Shown piece by piece: positions 8,397-18,308 of a stretch of DNA of 64,000 nucleotides. The stretch comes from an uncultured SAR86 cluster bacterium (lineage in GTDB: Bacteria; Pseudomonadota; Gammaproteobacteria; Magnimaribacterales; D2472). How positions within the stretch are numbered: position 1 is the first letter of the stretch; the number at the start of each line of letters is the position of its first letter. The position numbers and the translations under genes are program-made. The notes under the pieces were generated by a model. That model was not told the origin of the DNA and ran no database searches. It was given only the letters and a program-made list of their open reading frames with translations. The stretch covers positions 25,208 to 89,207 of the forward strand of contig CACJBO010000004.1 of assembly GCA_902591665.1 (NCBI GenBank), read 5' to 3'.

Positions 8397-9317
8397 ATGA
8401 AAAATGAATCTGAATATAATTACTCTGATAAAAAAACAATAGATGATGAGATTGGTCTTTTGGAATTGTTTAGCGTTCTGTGGGAAGGAAAAAAACTATT
8501 ATTAGGATTCATTGTTGTTTCCAGTCTTTTATCAGTTTTTATAAGTTTATCTTTATCAGATATATACAAAAGTGAAGCATTGTTGGTACCAGTGTCATCT
8601 GAAAACAGTGGCTCAAGTAACCCTCTTGGACAACTGGGTGGTTTAGCAGACATAGCAGGCGTAAGTTTAGGCAATAATAAAATTAATAAGACCACAATGG
8701 GTTTGGAAGTTCTAAAATCTAGAAAATTTTATAACAGCCTCATTAAAAAATATGAAATTCTTGCTCCTCTAATGGCTGTCAAGGATTGGAACGAGGAAGA
8801 AGATGAACTTATTTATGATTCAAGTAAATACAATGCAACAAAAGATATATGGTTAAATCAGCCATCAATTCAAGAAGGGTACGAAAAATTTAATGAAATA
8901 TTTAATATTTCACAAAATGAAAATGGTGTTATTAGTCTATCCATAGAACATCACTCACCGTATATTGCAAAAAAATGGTTGGATTGGATTATTGAAGAAA
9001 TTAATAATACCTCCAGAAATGATGATATAAAGCAGGCTGAAAGATCTGTAAGCTACTTAAATGAGCAATTGTTATCAACCCAGCTATCTGAGATCAGAGA
9101 AGGTCTTAACGACCTAGTAAAATCTCAAGTTGAAACTATTATGTTAGCAAAAGTTACTCCTGAATATCTATTTAGGATAATTGATCCACCATTTGTTCCT
9201 GAAGAAAAATTTAAACCAAGCAGAGCTTTGATATGTATACTTGGCTTTATTTTAGGAGCAATTATTGGATCATTATGTGTAATAATAAAGCACTTTATTT
9301 TTAAAGAAGAAACTTGA
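8397..9317 (+). CDS. Wzz-like chain length determinant
   Basis: A 306-residue inner-membrane polysaccharide co-polymerase. It has a short cytoplasmic N-terminus (IGLLELFSVLWEGKK), a first membrane segment at about 33-54, a large periplasmic region, and a second membrane segment at about 279-300 preceded by a proline-rich stretch (IDPPFVPEEKFKPS). This is the Wzz topology. There is no C-terminal tyrosine-kinase domain, so it belongs to the O-antigen type rather than the Wzc type. It likely sets chain length for the Wzx/Wzy product of this locus. It has its own -10 box and starts the 38-kb run of glycan genes. Confidence 0.85.
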   Translation: MKNESEYNYSDKKTIDDEIGLLELFSVLWEGKKLLLGFIVVSSLLSVFISLSLSDIYKSEALLVPVSSENSGSSNPLGQLGGLADIAGVSLGNNKINKTTMGLEVLKSRKFYNSLIKKYEILAPLMAVKDWNEEEDELIYDSSKYNATKDIWLNQPSIQEGYEKFNEIFNISQNENGVISLSIEHHSPYIAKKWLDWIIEEINNTSRNDDIKQAERSVSYLNEQLLSTQLSEIREGLNDLVKSQVETIMLAKVTPEYLFRIIDPPFVPEEKFKPSRALICILGFILGAIIGSLCVIIKHFIFKEET

Positions 9318-9364
9318 AAAATAAAAGATAATTTGACTTAAGCATAAAAAAAGTAGAGCTATTA

Positions 9365-10462
<1,098 letters not shown>

Positions 10463-10463
10463 A

Positions 10464-11462
10464 ATGTTTAATAACTCAACAATTTTAATTACTGGAGGAA
10501 CAGGGTCTTTTGGCAACGCATTTGTTCCCATGATTCTTCAACAATACAATCCAAAAAAAGTCATTGTATTTTCACGTGATGAAATGAAGCAGTGGGAAAT
10601 GGCAAAATTATTTTCTGATGAAAAAAGAATTAGATTCTTTATTGGCGATGTTAGGGATAGGGAAAGGCTTTACAGAGCCCTAGATGGAGTTGATTATGTA
10701 GTGCATGCTGCAGCTACTAAAATAGTTCCTACAGCAGAATATAATCCTTTTGAGTGCGTAAAAACAAATATATATGGAGCAATGAATCTTATTGATGCAT
10801 GTATAGACTCAAGAGTGAAGGGAGTTGTTGCTCTTTCAACTGATAAAGCAAGTAGTCCAATAAACCTTTATGGAGCAACAAAATTAGCATCTGATAAATT
10901 ATTTGTTGCAGGAAACGCATATTCAGGAGAGCATGTCACAAAATTTTCTGTTGTAAGATATGGAAATGTAATGGGTTCTCGTGGATCAGTTATTCCTTTT
11001 TTCCATCAGATAAAAGATTCTGGAACCATTCCTATTACTGATCCAAATATGACAAGGTTTATGATTTCTTTAGAGCAGGGTGTTGAGCTTGTATTTCATG
11101 CCTTTGCCGATATGATTGGTGGAGAAATTTATGTAAAGAAAATACCTTCAATGAAAGTAACAGAATTAGGAAAAGTTGTAGCCCCTAATTCTGAACAAGA
11201 GATTATTGGTATTAGGCCTGGTGAAAAAATTCATGAACAGATGATAGGAGAAGAAGATGCTTTTTCAACCTATGAGTATGATGAATATTACAAAATTCTG
11301 CCTGTAATAAATGGTTGGGGAGATGATCCTGACAGAATTAAGGATGGCAAAAAAGTACCAGAAAACTTCACGTATGATAGTGGATCTAATGAAGATTGGA
11401 TGACTCACGAAGAGTTAAAAGTCTGGATTAATAATAATCAGTCAAAATTAGGAAAAATTTAA
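10464..11462 (+). CDS. pseB: UDP-GlcNAc 4,6-dehydratase, inverting (PseB-like)
   Basis: A 332-residue short FlaA1/PseB-type dehydratase: Rossmann motif TGGTGSFGNAF, then the active-site run STDKASSPINLYGATK with the Asp-Lys and Tyr-x3-Lys elements. It lacks the membrane half of the long WbpM/FlaA1 enzymes. PseB makes UDP-2-acetamido-2,6-dideoxy-L-arabino-hexos-4-ulose, the first step to pseudaminic acid. The next gene is the matching aminotransferase with a one-base gap, the standard pseB-pseC order. Confidence 0.9.
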   Translation: MFNNSTILITGGTGSFGNAFVPMILQQYNPKKVIVFSRDEMKQWEMAKLFSDEKRIRFFIGDVRDRERLYRALDGVDYVVHAAATKIVPTAEYNPFECVKTNIYGAMNLIDACIDSRVKGVVALSTDKASSPINLYGATKLASDKLFVAGNAYSGEHVTKFSVVRYGNVMGSRGSVIPFFHQIKDSGTIPITDPNMTRFMISLEQGVELVFHAFADMIGGEIYVKKIPSMKVTELGKVVAPNSEQEIIGIRPGEKIHEQMIGEEDAFSTYEYDEYYKILPVINGWGDDPDRIKDGKKVPENFTYDSGSNEDWMTHEELKVWINNNQSKLGKI

Positions 11463-11463
11463 G

Positions 11464-12624
11464 TTGATTCCATATGGACGTCAAGATATTACAGAACAAG
11501 ATATTGATTCAGTAATTAGTACTTTAAAGTCAGATTTAATAACACAAGGTAATGCAGTTCCTGCATTTGAAAAAAAGATTTCTGATTATGTTGGTGTGTC
11601 TAATGCTATAGCTGTTAATAGTGCCACAAGCGCATTGCATTTATCATGTATGGCTCTTGGAATAGGAGAGGGAGATGTTGTTTGGACAAGCCCAATAACA
11701 TTTGTTGCTAGTGCTAATTGCGCTCTGTATTGTGGTGCAAATATTGATTTTGTTGATATTGACAATGATACCTACAATTTGTGTCCATTAAGACTTGAAG
11801 AAAAATTAAAAGTTGCAAAATTAAATAATACACTTCCAAAGGCTATTATTCCTGTGCATTTAACAGGCCAGTCATGTGATATGGAAAAAATTCATATGCT
11901 TTCAAAAGAATATGGTTTTTATATTATTGAAGATGGATCTCATGCAATAGGTGCTGAATATAATAAGACTAAGGTAGGATCATGTGCTTATAGTGATGTA
12001 TGTGTTTTTAGTTTCCATCCAGTAAAAATAATTACAACTGGTGAGGGAGGCATGGTGCTTACAAACAATGATAATATTGCTGCTAAAATTGAAAGATTAA
12101 GAAGTCATGGAATAACTAGAGATGAAAATCTCATGAATAATATCTCCCATGGGCCTTGGTATTATGAACAACACGATCTGGGCTTGAATTACAGAATTAC
12201 AGATATTCAAGCAGCACTTGGCATAAGTCAAATGGATAGGCTTGATGAGTATGTGGAACAAAGAAATATTCTTGCAGATCGCTATGACAATCTTCTAAAA
12301 GATTTACCAATTCAAATCCCTTATCAAGATCCTTTAAATTACTCTAGCCGACATTTATATGTAATAAGATTAAAATTGGATGAAATCTCATTAACACATA
12401 AAGAAGTATTTGAATCTCTAAGAAAAAATAATATAGGTGTTCAGTTGCACTATATTCCGGTACCCATTCAACCATATTATTCAAATATGGGTTTTTCAAT
12501 GAAAGACTTCCCAAACTCTAATGCTTATTATCAACAAGCTATTTCTATTCCTATGTTTCCAACAATGACCACTGATCAACAGAATACTGTAATTTCGATT
12601 ATTACAAAAATATTGTCGAGATGA
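11464..12624 (+). CDS. pseC: UDP-4-amino-4,6-dideoxy-N-acetyl-L-altrosamine transaminase (PseC-like)
   Basis: A 386-residue DegT-family aminotransferase starting with TTG right after pseB. It begins IPYGRQDITEQDI, typical of PseC, and carries the PLP lysine Lys188 in SFHPVKIITTGEGG and the aspartate in IIEDGSHA. It should convert the PseB product to the 4-amino sugar. Acetylation (PseH), UDP removal (PseG) and pyruvate condensation (PseI) would follow, but none of these is seen near it; the GNAT fragment at the window start is the only PseH candidate. Confidence 0.88.
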   Translation: MIPYGRQDITEQDIDSVISTLKSDLITQGNAVPAFEKKISDYVGVSNAIAVNSATSALHLSCMALGIGEGDVVWTSPITFVASANCALYCGANIDFVDIDNDTYNLCPLRLEEKLKVAKLNNTLPKAIIPVHLTGQSCDMEKIHMLSKEYGFYIIEDGSHAIGAEYNKTKVGSCAYSDVCVFSFHPVKIITTGEGGMVLTNNDNIAAKIERLRSHGITRDENLMNNISHGPWYYEQHDLGLNYRITDIQAALGISQMDRLDEYVEQRNILADRYDNLLKDLPIQIPYQDPLNYSSRHLYVIRLKLDEISLTHKEVFESLRKNNIGVQLHYIPVPIQPYYSNMGFSMKDFPNSNAYYQQAISIPMFPTMTTDQQNTVISIITKILSR

Positions 12625-13490
12625 AGTTAGCAATTGGCACTGCTCAATTTGGATTAGATTATGGTATTGCAAATGATCATGGAAAAGTTTCCCAAAAAGA
12701 AATTAAAAAAATATTAGATCTTGCTCGAAGTTCAAATATATCTTTACTAGATACAGCAATGGACTATGGAGATAGTGAATTCAAAATTGGTAAAGCTGGA
12801 TCAAAAGGTTTTAATATTGTCAGCAAGATAGGCGATATTCCCGCAAATAAAAAAAACACCAAAGATTTTATATATAACAAATTAAAAAATACTTTAGATG
12901 ATCTTGGCATTAAATCCTTATATGGACTTTTATTGCACAGACCAGAAAATCTTCTTAATAAAAATGGCTTAGCAATATATGAAACTTTGTCTGAGTTTAA
13001 AGAAATGGGGCTTGTTAAAAAAATAGGAATTTCAATTTACGAACCTGATGATCTTAATAAAATTATTCCAAATTTTGAATTAGATATTGTTCAATCTCCT
13101 ATAAATATTTTTGATAGACGGCTTATCAACTCATTTTGGGTTGATGAATTAAAGAAAAAGGGCATAGAAATTCATGCAAGATCTGTTTTTTTACAAGGCT
13201 TGCTTTTAATTGATCCTTCTAAAAGATCAGCTTATTTTAAAAAATGGAATAGGCTGTTTAAGCAATATGATGAATGGCTTTATGAGAAAAAGATATCAAA
13301 CTTTGAATTATGTATTAGATATGTATTGAGCCAAGATTCTATAGATAAAGTTATTATAGGGATTGATTCGTGTAAGCAGCTAAAAGAAATAATTGATTTA
13401 TATTCTTCAAAATCAGAAAAATTAACAGTTCCTAACGAACTTTTTTCAAATGATAAATCTTTGATAAATCCATCTTGCTGGAAGATATGA
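12621..13490 (+). CDS. aldo/keto reductase family protein
   Basis: A 289-residue AKR barrel overlapping pseC by 4 bases (ATGA). Catalytic-tetrad positions are recognisable: Asp and Tyr in LLDTAMDYGDSE, Lys in IVSKIGD, His in LLLHRPENLL. Such reductases are frequent in nonulosonic-acid and flagellin-glycan clusters, where their substrates are mostly undefined. Position between pseC and a CMP-sugar synthetase suggests it acts on a sugar intermediate. Confidence 0.85.
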   Translation: MKLAIGTAQFGLDYGIANDHGKVSQKEIKKILDLARSSNISLLDTAMDYGDSEFKIGKAGSKGFNIVSKIGDIPANKKNTKDFIYNKLKNTLDDLGIKSLYGLLLHRPENLLNKNGLAIYETLSEFKEMGLVKKIGISIYEPDDLNKIIPNFELDIVQSPINIFDRRLINSFWVDELKKKGIEIHARSVFLQGLLLIDPSKRSAYFKKWNRLFKQYDEWLYEKKISNFELCIRYVLSQDSIDKVIIGIDSCKQLKEIIDLYSSKSEKLTVPNELFSNDKSLINPSCWKI

Positions 13491-14383
13491 CTTTAAAATT
13501 AGGAATTATTGGATTGTCAGAGGGTAATGGTCATCCTTATTCTTGGAGCGCAATTTTTAATGGATACGATCACAATTCAATGAAAGACTGTGGGTATCCC
13601 GTGATACCAGAATACTTAAAAAAACAAAATTGGCCAAATGATCAGATTAAAGATGCTCGCGTAACATCTGTTTGGACTCAAAATAAAGAACTGACATCTC
13701 ATATTGCAAAAGCTTCTTTAATTAGTAACCCATTATCAAATATTGCAGAAATGATCGAATATAATGACGCAATTCTTCTTGCTAGAGATGATGCAGAAAA
13801 TCACCTCAAGTACTCTAAGATTTTTTTGGAAGCAGGCATGCCAATATATATAGACAAGCCAATAGCATTGTCGGTGCAATGCTTAAAAGATTTATATAAG
13901 CTTGAGCAATACGAAGGACAAATATTTACTTGTTCTGCTTTAAGATATAGTTCAGAGTTAATTCTATCAGATGCTGATAAATTAGAATTAGGGAAGATTA
14001 TTTCAATTGAAGCATCTACCCCAAAATCATGGGAAAAGTATGCAGTCCATATAATTGAACCCGTAATTAATATTCTTGATGATTATGATTACCCTGTATT
14101 TTATAAAAAATTAGACAGCTCAATTGAGCAAACAAGACTAGAGGTAAAATGGAAAAGCGGAGTGGAGACTATTTTTTCATCTTTAGGAAATATTAATGAA
14201 CCAATCAAAATTAAAGTTTTTGGTAAATTAGGTTCAAAGGAATTAATATTTTCTGATTCATTCAATGCTTTTAAAAATGCGTTGCAAGACTTTATTGATG
14301 GAATTAGAAATAATGATTGTAATTCTCCTTATAAGTATAATGAAAAAGTAGTTAATATAATTGAGCAAGGTATGAAAATATGA
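13487..14383 (+). CDS. Gfo/Idh/MocA-family oxidoreductase
   Basis: A 298-residue NAD(P)-dependent oxidoreductase. The start is set at the ATG of an ATGA overlap with the aldo/keto reductase; a TTG at 13475 would add four residues. The N-terminus LKLGIIGLSEGNGHPYSW is an unusual dinucleotide-binding loop, and the conserved YIDKPIALSV corresponds to the family EKP motif with Asp in place of Glu. Proteins of this type occur as PtmF-like genes in legionaminic-acid loci, but the substrate is not known. Confidence 0.75.
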   Translation: MTLKLGIIGLSEGNGHPYSWSAIFNGYDHNSMKDCGYPVIPEYLKKQNWPNDQIKDARVTSVWTQNKELTSHIAKASLISNPLSNIAEMIEYNDAILLARDDAENHLKYSKIFLEAGMPIYIDKPIALSVQCLKDLYKLEQYEGQIFTCSALRYSSELILSDADKLELGKIISIEASTPKSWEKYAVHIIEPVINILDDYDYPVFYKKLDSSIEQTRLEVKWKSGVETIFSSLGNINEPIKIKVFGKLGSKELIFSDSFNAFKNALQDFIDGIRNNDCNSPYKYNEKVVNIIEQGMKI

Positions 14384-15138
14384 GAGATGAATGCGTTCTT
14401 ATTACCGGTGGTACAGGTAAGCTAGGGAAATGTTTTACAAAACACCTATTAAAAAATGGATATAAGGTTTTAGTAACAACTACAGATAATAAAAAAGCTG
14501 AAGATTTTCGAGATCAATTAGATAACAAAAATCAATTTGATTTCATAAAAATTGATTTAAGTGCTCCTGAAGCAATAGATGAGTTATTAGAAGAAATAGA
14601 AACAAAAAACATTAAAGTCAATCATCTCGTTAATAATGCAAGATCTCTTAAAAGCTTAAAAGTCAATGAAAATGGTTTTTCAGACAGGGAAGATATGATG
14701 ATGGAATATGTTATGCATGTTGCCGTACCTTACGAACTTTCTATAAAACTATATTTAGCCCAAAAGGAATTTTTAAAAACAATAATTAATATCGGTTCCC
14801 AGTATGGAAATGTTGCAGTTAACCCTGAATTGTATAAGAATGATTTAAGTAATAGCCCAATTCAATATAGTCTTGCTAAATCAGCTCTTCACCACCTTAC
14901 TAAAGAATTAGCAGTAAGGCTTTCTCATTCTAAAATCAGAGTTAATTGCATCGCTTTTGGGGGTGTTGATGGAAGAGTAGATAATGAATTCAAAAATAGA
15001 TATTCAAAACTTACTCCACTTGGAAGAATGCTCAAAGAAGATGAAGTTATCGGACCTTTGGAATTTCTTTTATCTGATTCAAGTTCATCAATTACTGGAG
15101 AAATTATTTCAGCTGATGGGGGTTGGACAATATGGTAA
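14380..15138 (+). CDS. short-chain dehydrogenase/reductase
   Basis: A 252-residue classical SDR overlapping the preceding gene by 4 bases. Seen are the cofactor loop TGGTGKLGKCF, NNA (VNNARS), the catalytic serine in NIGSQYGN, the Tyr-x3-Lys pair in QYSLAKSALHHL and the C-terminal TGEIISADGGWTIW. It resembles PtmA-type SDRs found beside CMP-sugar synthetases in flagellin-glycan loci; the exact reaction is unknown. It overlaps the next gene by seven bases. Confidence 0.8.
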   Translation: MRDECVLITGGTGKLGKCFTKHLLKNGYKVLVTTTDNKKAEDFRDQLDNKNQFDFIKIDLSAPEAIDELLEEIETKNIKVNHLVNNARSLKSLKVNENGFSDREDMMMEYVMHVAVPYELSIKLYLAQKEFLKTIINIGSQYGNVAVNPELYKNDLSNSPIQYSLAKSALHHLTKELAVRLSHSKIRVNCIAFGGVDGRVDNEFKNRYSKLTPLGRMLKEDEVIGPLEFLLSDSSSSITGEIISADGGWTIW

Positions 15139-15830
15139 ATAACATAGCTATAATTCCAGCCAGAGGTGGGTCAAAAAGAGTACCAAGAAAAAATATTTTA
15201 GATTTTGATGGCAAGCCTATGATTGCATGGACAATAGAGGCAGCGATTGATTCAAATATTTTTTCTAAAGTTTTGGTGTCAACAGACTGTGAAGAGATTG
15301 CAGAAATTTCTAAGAGCTTTGGCGCTGAAGTGCCTTTTTTAAGAAGAAGTTTTTCTGATGATATTACACCAGTCAGTGTAGCAACATGTGATGCTTTAAA
15401 ACAGGCAGAAGAATACTGGAATGAAGAATTTGATTGTGTTGTCCAATTGATGGCTAACTGCCCACTAAGAAATAGCTCGGATATAGCTAACTCTATGAAT
15501 GCATTTATTCAAAATAAAAGAGATTTCCAGATCAGCTGTTTTAAATTTGGATGGATGAACCCATGGTGGGCATTTAAGTTTAATGAAAGTGGGGGACATG
15601 AATCAATGTTTCCAGATGCTCAGTTTCAAAGATCACAGGATTTAGATGATTTATTTTGTCCTACTGGATCTATTTGGATAGCAAATGCAAAAGAGCTTAA
15701 AGACTCTAATACGTTTTATGGAAATAATTATAAATTTGAAGAAATAAATTGGATTAGTGCCGTCGATATAGATGACTATGACGATCTAAATTTTGCAAAA
15801 ACTTTAAAAAGTTTTAAAGGTCAAGATTAA
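15132..15830 (+). CDS. acylneuraminate (nonulosonate) cytidylyltransferase
   Basis: A 232-residue CMP-sugar synthetase of the NeuA/PseF/LegF group, recognised from AIIPARGGSKRVPRKNI and the following KPMIAWTIEAA. It activates a nine-carbon sialic-type sugar with CTP. The start is taken as ATG 15132, overlapping the SDR by seven bases; TTG 15123 would add three residues. The nonulosonate synthase (NeuB/PseI/LegI) that must precede this step is not in the window. Whether it uses pseudaminate or legionaminate cannot be told by eye. Confidence 0.88.
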   Translation: MVNNIAIIPARGGSKRVPRKNILDFDGKPMIAWTIEAAIDSNIFSKVLVSTDCEEIAEISKSFGAEVPFLRRSFSDDITPVSVATCDALKQAEEYWNEEFDCVVQLMANCPLRNSSDIANSMNAFIQNKRDFQISCFKFGWMNPWWAFKFNESGGHESMFPDAQFQRSQDLDDLFCPTGSIWIANAKELKDSNTFYGNNYKFEEINWISAVDIDDYDDLNFAKTLKSFKGQD

Positions 15831-15875
15831 GAAGGTTTCATTCAATTTGACCTGCGCGCATTCAATTCTATCAGG

Positions 15876-15913
15876 CTGAACTTAATATCAAATTCTGATA
15901 AAATTTATATAAT
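15876..15913 (+). promoter_or_regulatory. probable promoter of the acyl-ACP cassette
   Basis: The 98-base gap after the cytidylyltransferase holds an extended -10 TGATAAAAT (15896-15904) with a weak CTGAAC -35 at 15876-15881 (17-base spacer), and a second perfect TATAAT at 15908-15913. An AAGGA ribosome site follows at 15917-15921, seven bases before the ATG. This is one of few gaps within the locus, so a new transcript here is plausible. Confidence 0.4.
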
Positions 15914-15928
15914 AATAAGGAAAAAATT

Positions 15929-16237
15929 ATGCTAAATGAAGATAAATCTATTGAGATGATTATTGAATCGCTAAAGGATCTAATTGATGAAGACACTGAA
16001 GATGAAAAAAAAGTGACTCTACTTAATGCAAGTAGTGATACTAGGCTTTTTGGAGGTGATGGCGTCCTTGATAGCATGGATGTAGTTATACTTTTATCTG
16101 ATTTAGAAGAACGACTTGATGAAGAATATGATATAGCTATTTCACTTGCTAGTGATTCGATTATGTCTAAGGCAAGATCTCCTTTTAGAACTGTAAAATC
16201 TCTATCGAAATACGTGATTGATGCAGTGAGTAATTAA
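15929..16237 (+). CDS. acyl carrier protein-like protein
   Basis: A 102-residue protein with a phosphopantetheine site GDGVLDSMDVV, Ser49 being the acceptor, and a following acidic helix (LLSDLEERLDEEYDIAI). The N-terminal extension of about 30 acidic residues is longer than in AcpP. A Shine-Dalgarno AAGGA sits seven bases upstream. It is followed by a FabG-like reductase (TAATG overlap) and an AMP-dependent ligase, suggesting a three-gene set that builds a modified acyl group on this carrier. Confidence 0.82.
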   Translation: MLNEDKSIEMIIESLKDLIDEDTEDEKKVTLLNASSDTRLFGGDGVLDSMDVVILLSDLEERLDEEYDIAISLASDSIMSKARSPFRTVKSLSKYVIDAVSN

Positions 16238-16935
16238 TGTTAATTTTAGTTACTGGCTCAAGTAAGGGTATTGGACGTGATTTATGTGAAGAATTTCTCT
16301 CAAGAGGTCATATTGTTGTAGGTTGCAGCAGAGGACAATCAGATCTTCTCCATGATAACTATGAGCACTTTTCATGCGATGTATCTGATGAGTCATCTGT
16401 TATCAGGATGGTCAGAAAGATTGGAAAAACTCATGGAGGGATAGATGTGCTTATTAATAATGCTGGAGTTGCTTCTATGAATCATATTCTTTCGACACCA
16501 ATCAGTTCAGTAAAAAAATTATTAGATACGAATATTATCGGAACAACCCTTTTTTCAAGAGAAGTAGCTAAACTGATGATGAGAAAAAAAATTCAAGGAA
16601 AAATTATTAATTTCACAACAGTTGCATCTGCTTTGTCATTAGAGGGAGAGGCTATTTATGCATCAAGTAAAGCAGCAGTTCAAAAATTTACTCAAGTTGC
16701 TGCAAAAGAATTTGCTCCATTTGGAATTACAGTTAATTGCATAGGCCCTAATCCAATAAAAACAGATTTAATTAAGGCTGTTCCATCAGAAAAAATAGAA
16801 AAACTACTTGATTCTCAAGCAATAAAAAGACTCGGCAAAACTAAAGATGTTATTAATGTCGTCGATTTTTTTATTAATCAATCAAGCAACTTTATAACGG
16901 CTCAAACCATATATCTTGGTGGCGTACATGATTAG
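16237..16935 (+). CDS. FabG-like SDR, probable 3-oxoacyl-ACP reductase
   Basis: A 232-residue SDR with TGSSKGIGRDL, NNAG, catalytic Ser/Tyr/Lys region (NFTTVASALS, then YASSKAAVQKF) and the C-terminal TAQTIYLGG. It starts inside the stop of the acyl carrier protein gene (TAATG). In context it probably reduces a 3-keto group on the carrier protein to a 3-hydroxyacyl group. Direct action on a sugar is an alternative. Confidence 0.8.
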   Translation: MLILVTGSSKGIGRDLCEEFLSRGHIVVGCSRGQSDLLHDNYEHFSCDVSDESSVIRMVRKIGKTHGGIDVLINNAGVASMNHILSTPISSVKKLLDTNIIGTTLFSREVAKLMMRKKIQGKIINFTTVASALSLEGEAIYASSKAAVQKFTQVAAKEFAPFGITVNCIGPNPIKTDLIKAVPSEKIEKLLDSQAIKRLGKTKDVINVVDFFINQSSNFITAQTIYLGGVHD

Positions 16936-18253
16936 TAATCCAATTGATGAATGGATAGATATTTTTATCAAAAGAGACCAGTCTTTATTTTTATCAACTG
17001 AAAACAATAGCTGGACATATAAAGAACTTGCAGAAGAAATTAAAACTTGCAAGATACAAATTGAAAATAAATCTCAATCAATATGTATGATTCAGGGCGA
17101 TTACTCGCTAAACAGTGTTGCATGGATGATAACTGGGTTGTGTTTCAATTGGAGAATGGTTCCAGTAGTTTCCAGCAATAAATCTATAATTGAACAGCGA
17201 AAAAAAATTTCAAAAGCAATATATAGTGTTTCGCCTTCAAATAATTGGAAAATTACACAAGAAAACGATAGTACTAATTCTAATAAAGATATTTTCAAAG
17301 ATTCTGGAGTGGTTTTATTTTCTAGCGGAACCACTGGTGAGCCTAAAGCTATGTGCAAGGACCTAGGCCACATACTTTTAGATCCTATTGAACCAAAGTC
17401 TAAGCCTGTTTGCATGGGCCTACTTCTTTTATTCGATCACATAGGTGGCCTAAATACATTATTGTCTGGAATTAAAAAATCTTCTCATCTTGTTGCACCA
17501 CTTCAAAGAAATCCAAGCGTTATGGCTAGTTTGGTAGAGGCGCATAACGTAAGAGTACTTCCTTGTTCACCAACTTTTTTAAATATGATGCATTTGGATC
17601 AAGTCTTCGATAAATATGATTTCAAATCATTAAGGTTAATCACTTATGGAACAGAAAGAATGCCAGAAGAATTACTTAAGCGTCTTTCACTCAAACTACC
17701 AAGAGTAAAATTTCTTCAAACTTTTGGGACATCGGAAATAGGAATAGTTCAAACTAAAAGCTTATCTTCATCCTCAACCTTTTTAACTATTGATGACCCA
17801 AATGTTGAATGGAAGATAGAAAATAAAGAGCTATGGGTTAAATCCAAAAATCAAATTTCAGGATATATAAATACAAATGAAAAAGCTATTGATAGTGGTT
17901 GGTTTAAGACTGGTGACTTAGTTGAAACCAAAGACGATACCTATTTTAAAATAGTTGGTAGAAAAAATGAAGTTATTAATGTAGGAGGTGAAAAAGTATT
18001 ACCAGCCGAAATAGAAGATTTTGTGATGGCAATAGAAGGAGTTGATGACTGTACAGCATTTTCTGTTGCAAATGGGATGACCGGACAGGCGGTAGGGATA
18101 AAAGTTATAGTCAATCAAAAAGTAAATACAAGAGATCTAAAAAAAATAATACGAAAGCTGTCTAGACAAAAACTAGAAGGCTTTAAAGTGCCCGTTAAGA
18201 TTATTTTTGATACAGAAATGCAGCATACAGAAAGGTTTAAAAAAGAGAGATGA
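16928..18253 (+). CDS. AMP-dependent acyl ligase
   Basis: A 441-residue member of the ANL adenylating family, shorter than typical acyl-CoA synthetases. The P-loop-like motif SSGTTGEPK is at 132-140, the A5/A7 region reads QTFGTSEIG and GWFKTGDLVE, and the hinge reads VGRKNEVINVGGEKV. ATG 16928 overlaps the reductase by eight bases; TTG 16916 is also possible. It probably activates a carboxylic acid and loads it on the neighbouring carrier protein. The C-terminal catalytic-lysine region (ERFKKER) is a degenerate form of the usual TxxGKxxR. Confidence 0.8.
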   Translation: MISNPIDEWIDIFIKRDQSLFLSTENNSWTYKELAEEIKTCKIQIENKSQSICMIQGDYSLNSVAWMITGLCFNWRMVPVVSSNKSIIEQRKKISKAIYSVSPSNNWKITQENDSTNSNKDIFKDSGVVLFSSGTTGEPKAMCKDLGHILLDPIEPKSKPVCMGLLLLFDHIGGLNTLLSGIKKSSHLVAPLQRNPSVMASLVEAHNVRVLPCSPTFLNMMHLDQVFDKYDFKSLRLITYGTERMPEELLKRLSLKLPRVKFLQTFGTSEIGIVQTKSLSSSSTFLTIDDPNVEWKIENKELWVKSKNQISGYINTNEKAIDSGWFKTGDLVETKDDTYFKIVGRKNEVINVGGEKVLPAEIEDFVMAIEGVDDCTAFSVANGMTGQAVGIKVIVNQKVNTRDLKKIIRKLSRQKLEGFKVPVKIIFDTEMQHTERFKKER

Positions 18254-18308
18254 CATGCTTTCATATTTTTTATAAGTTAATAAATTTTAACTATTTCGAT
18301 TTTATTTA

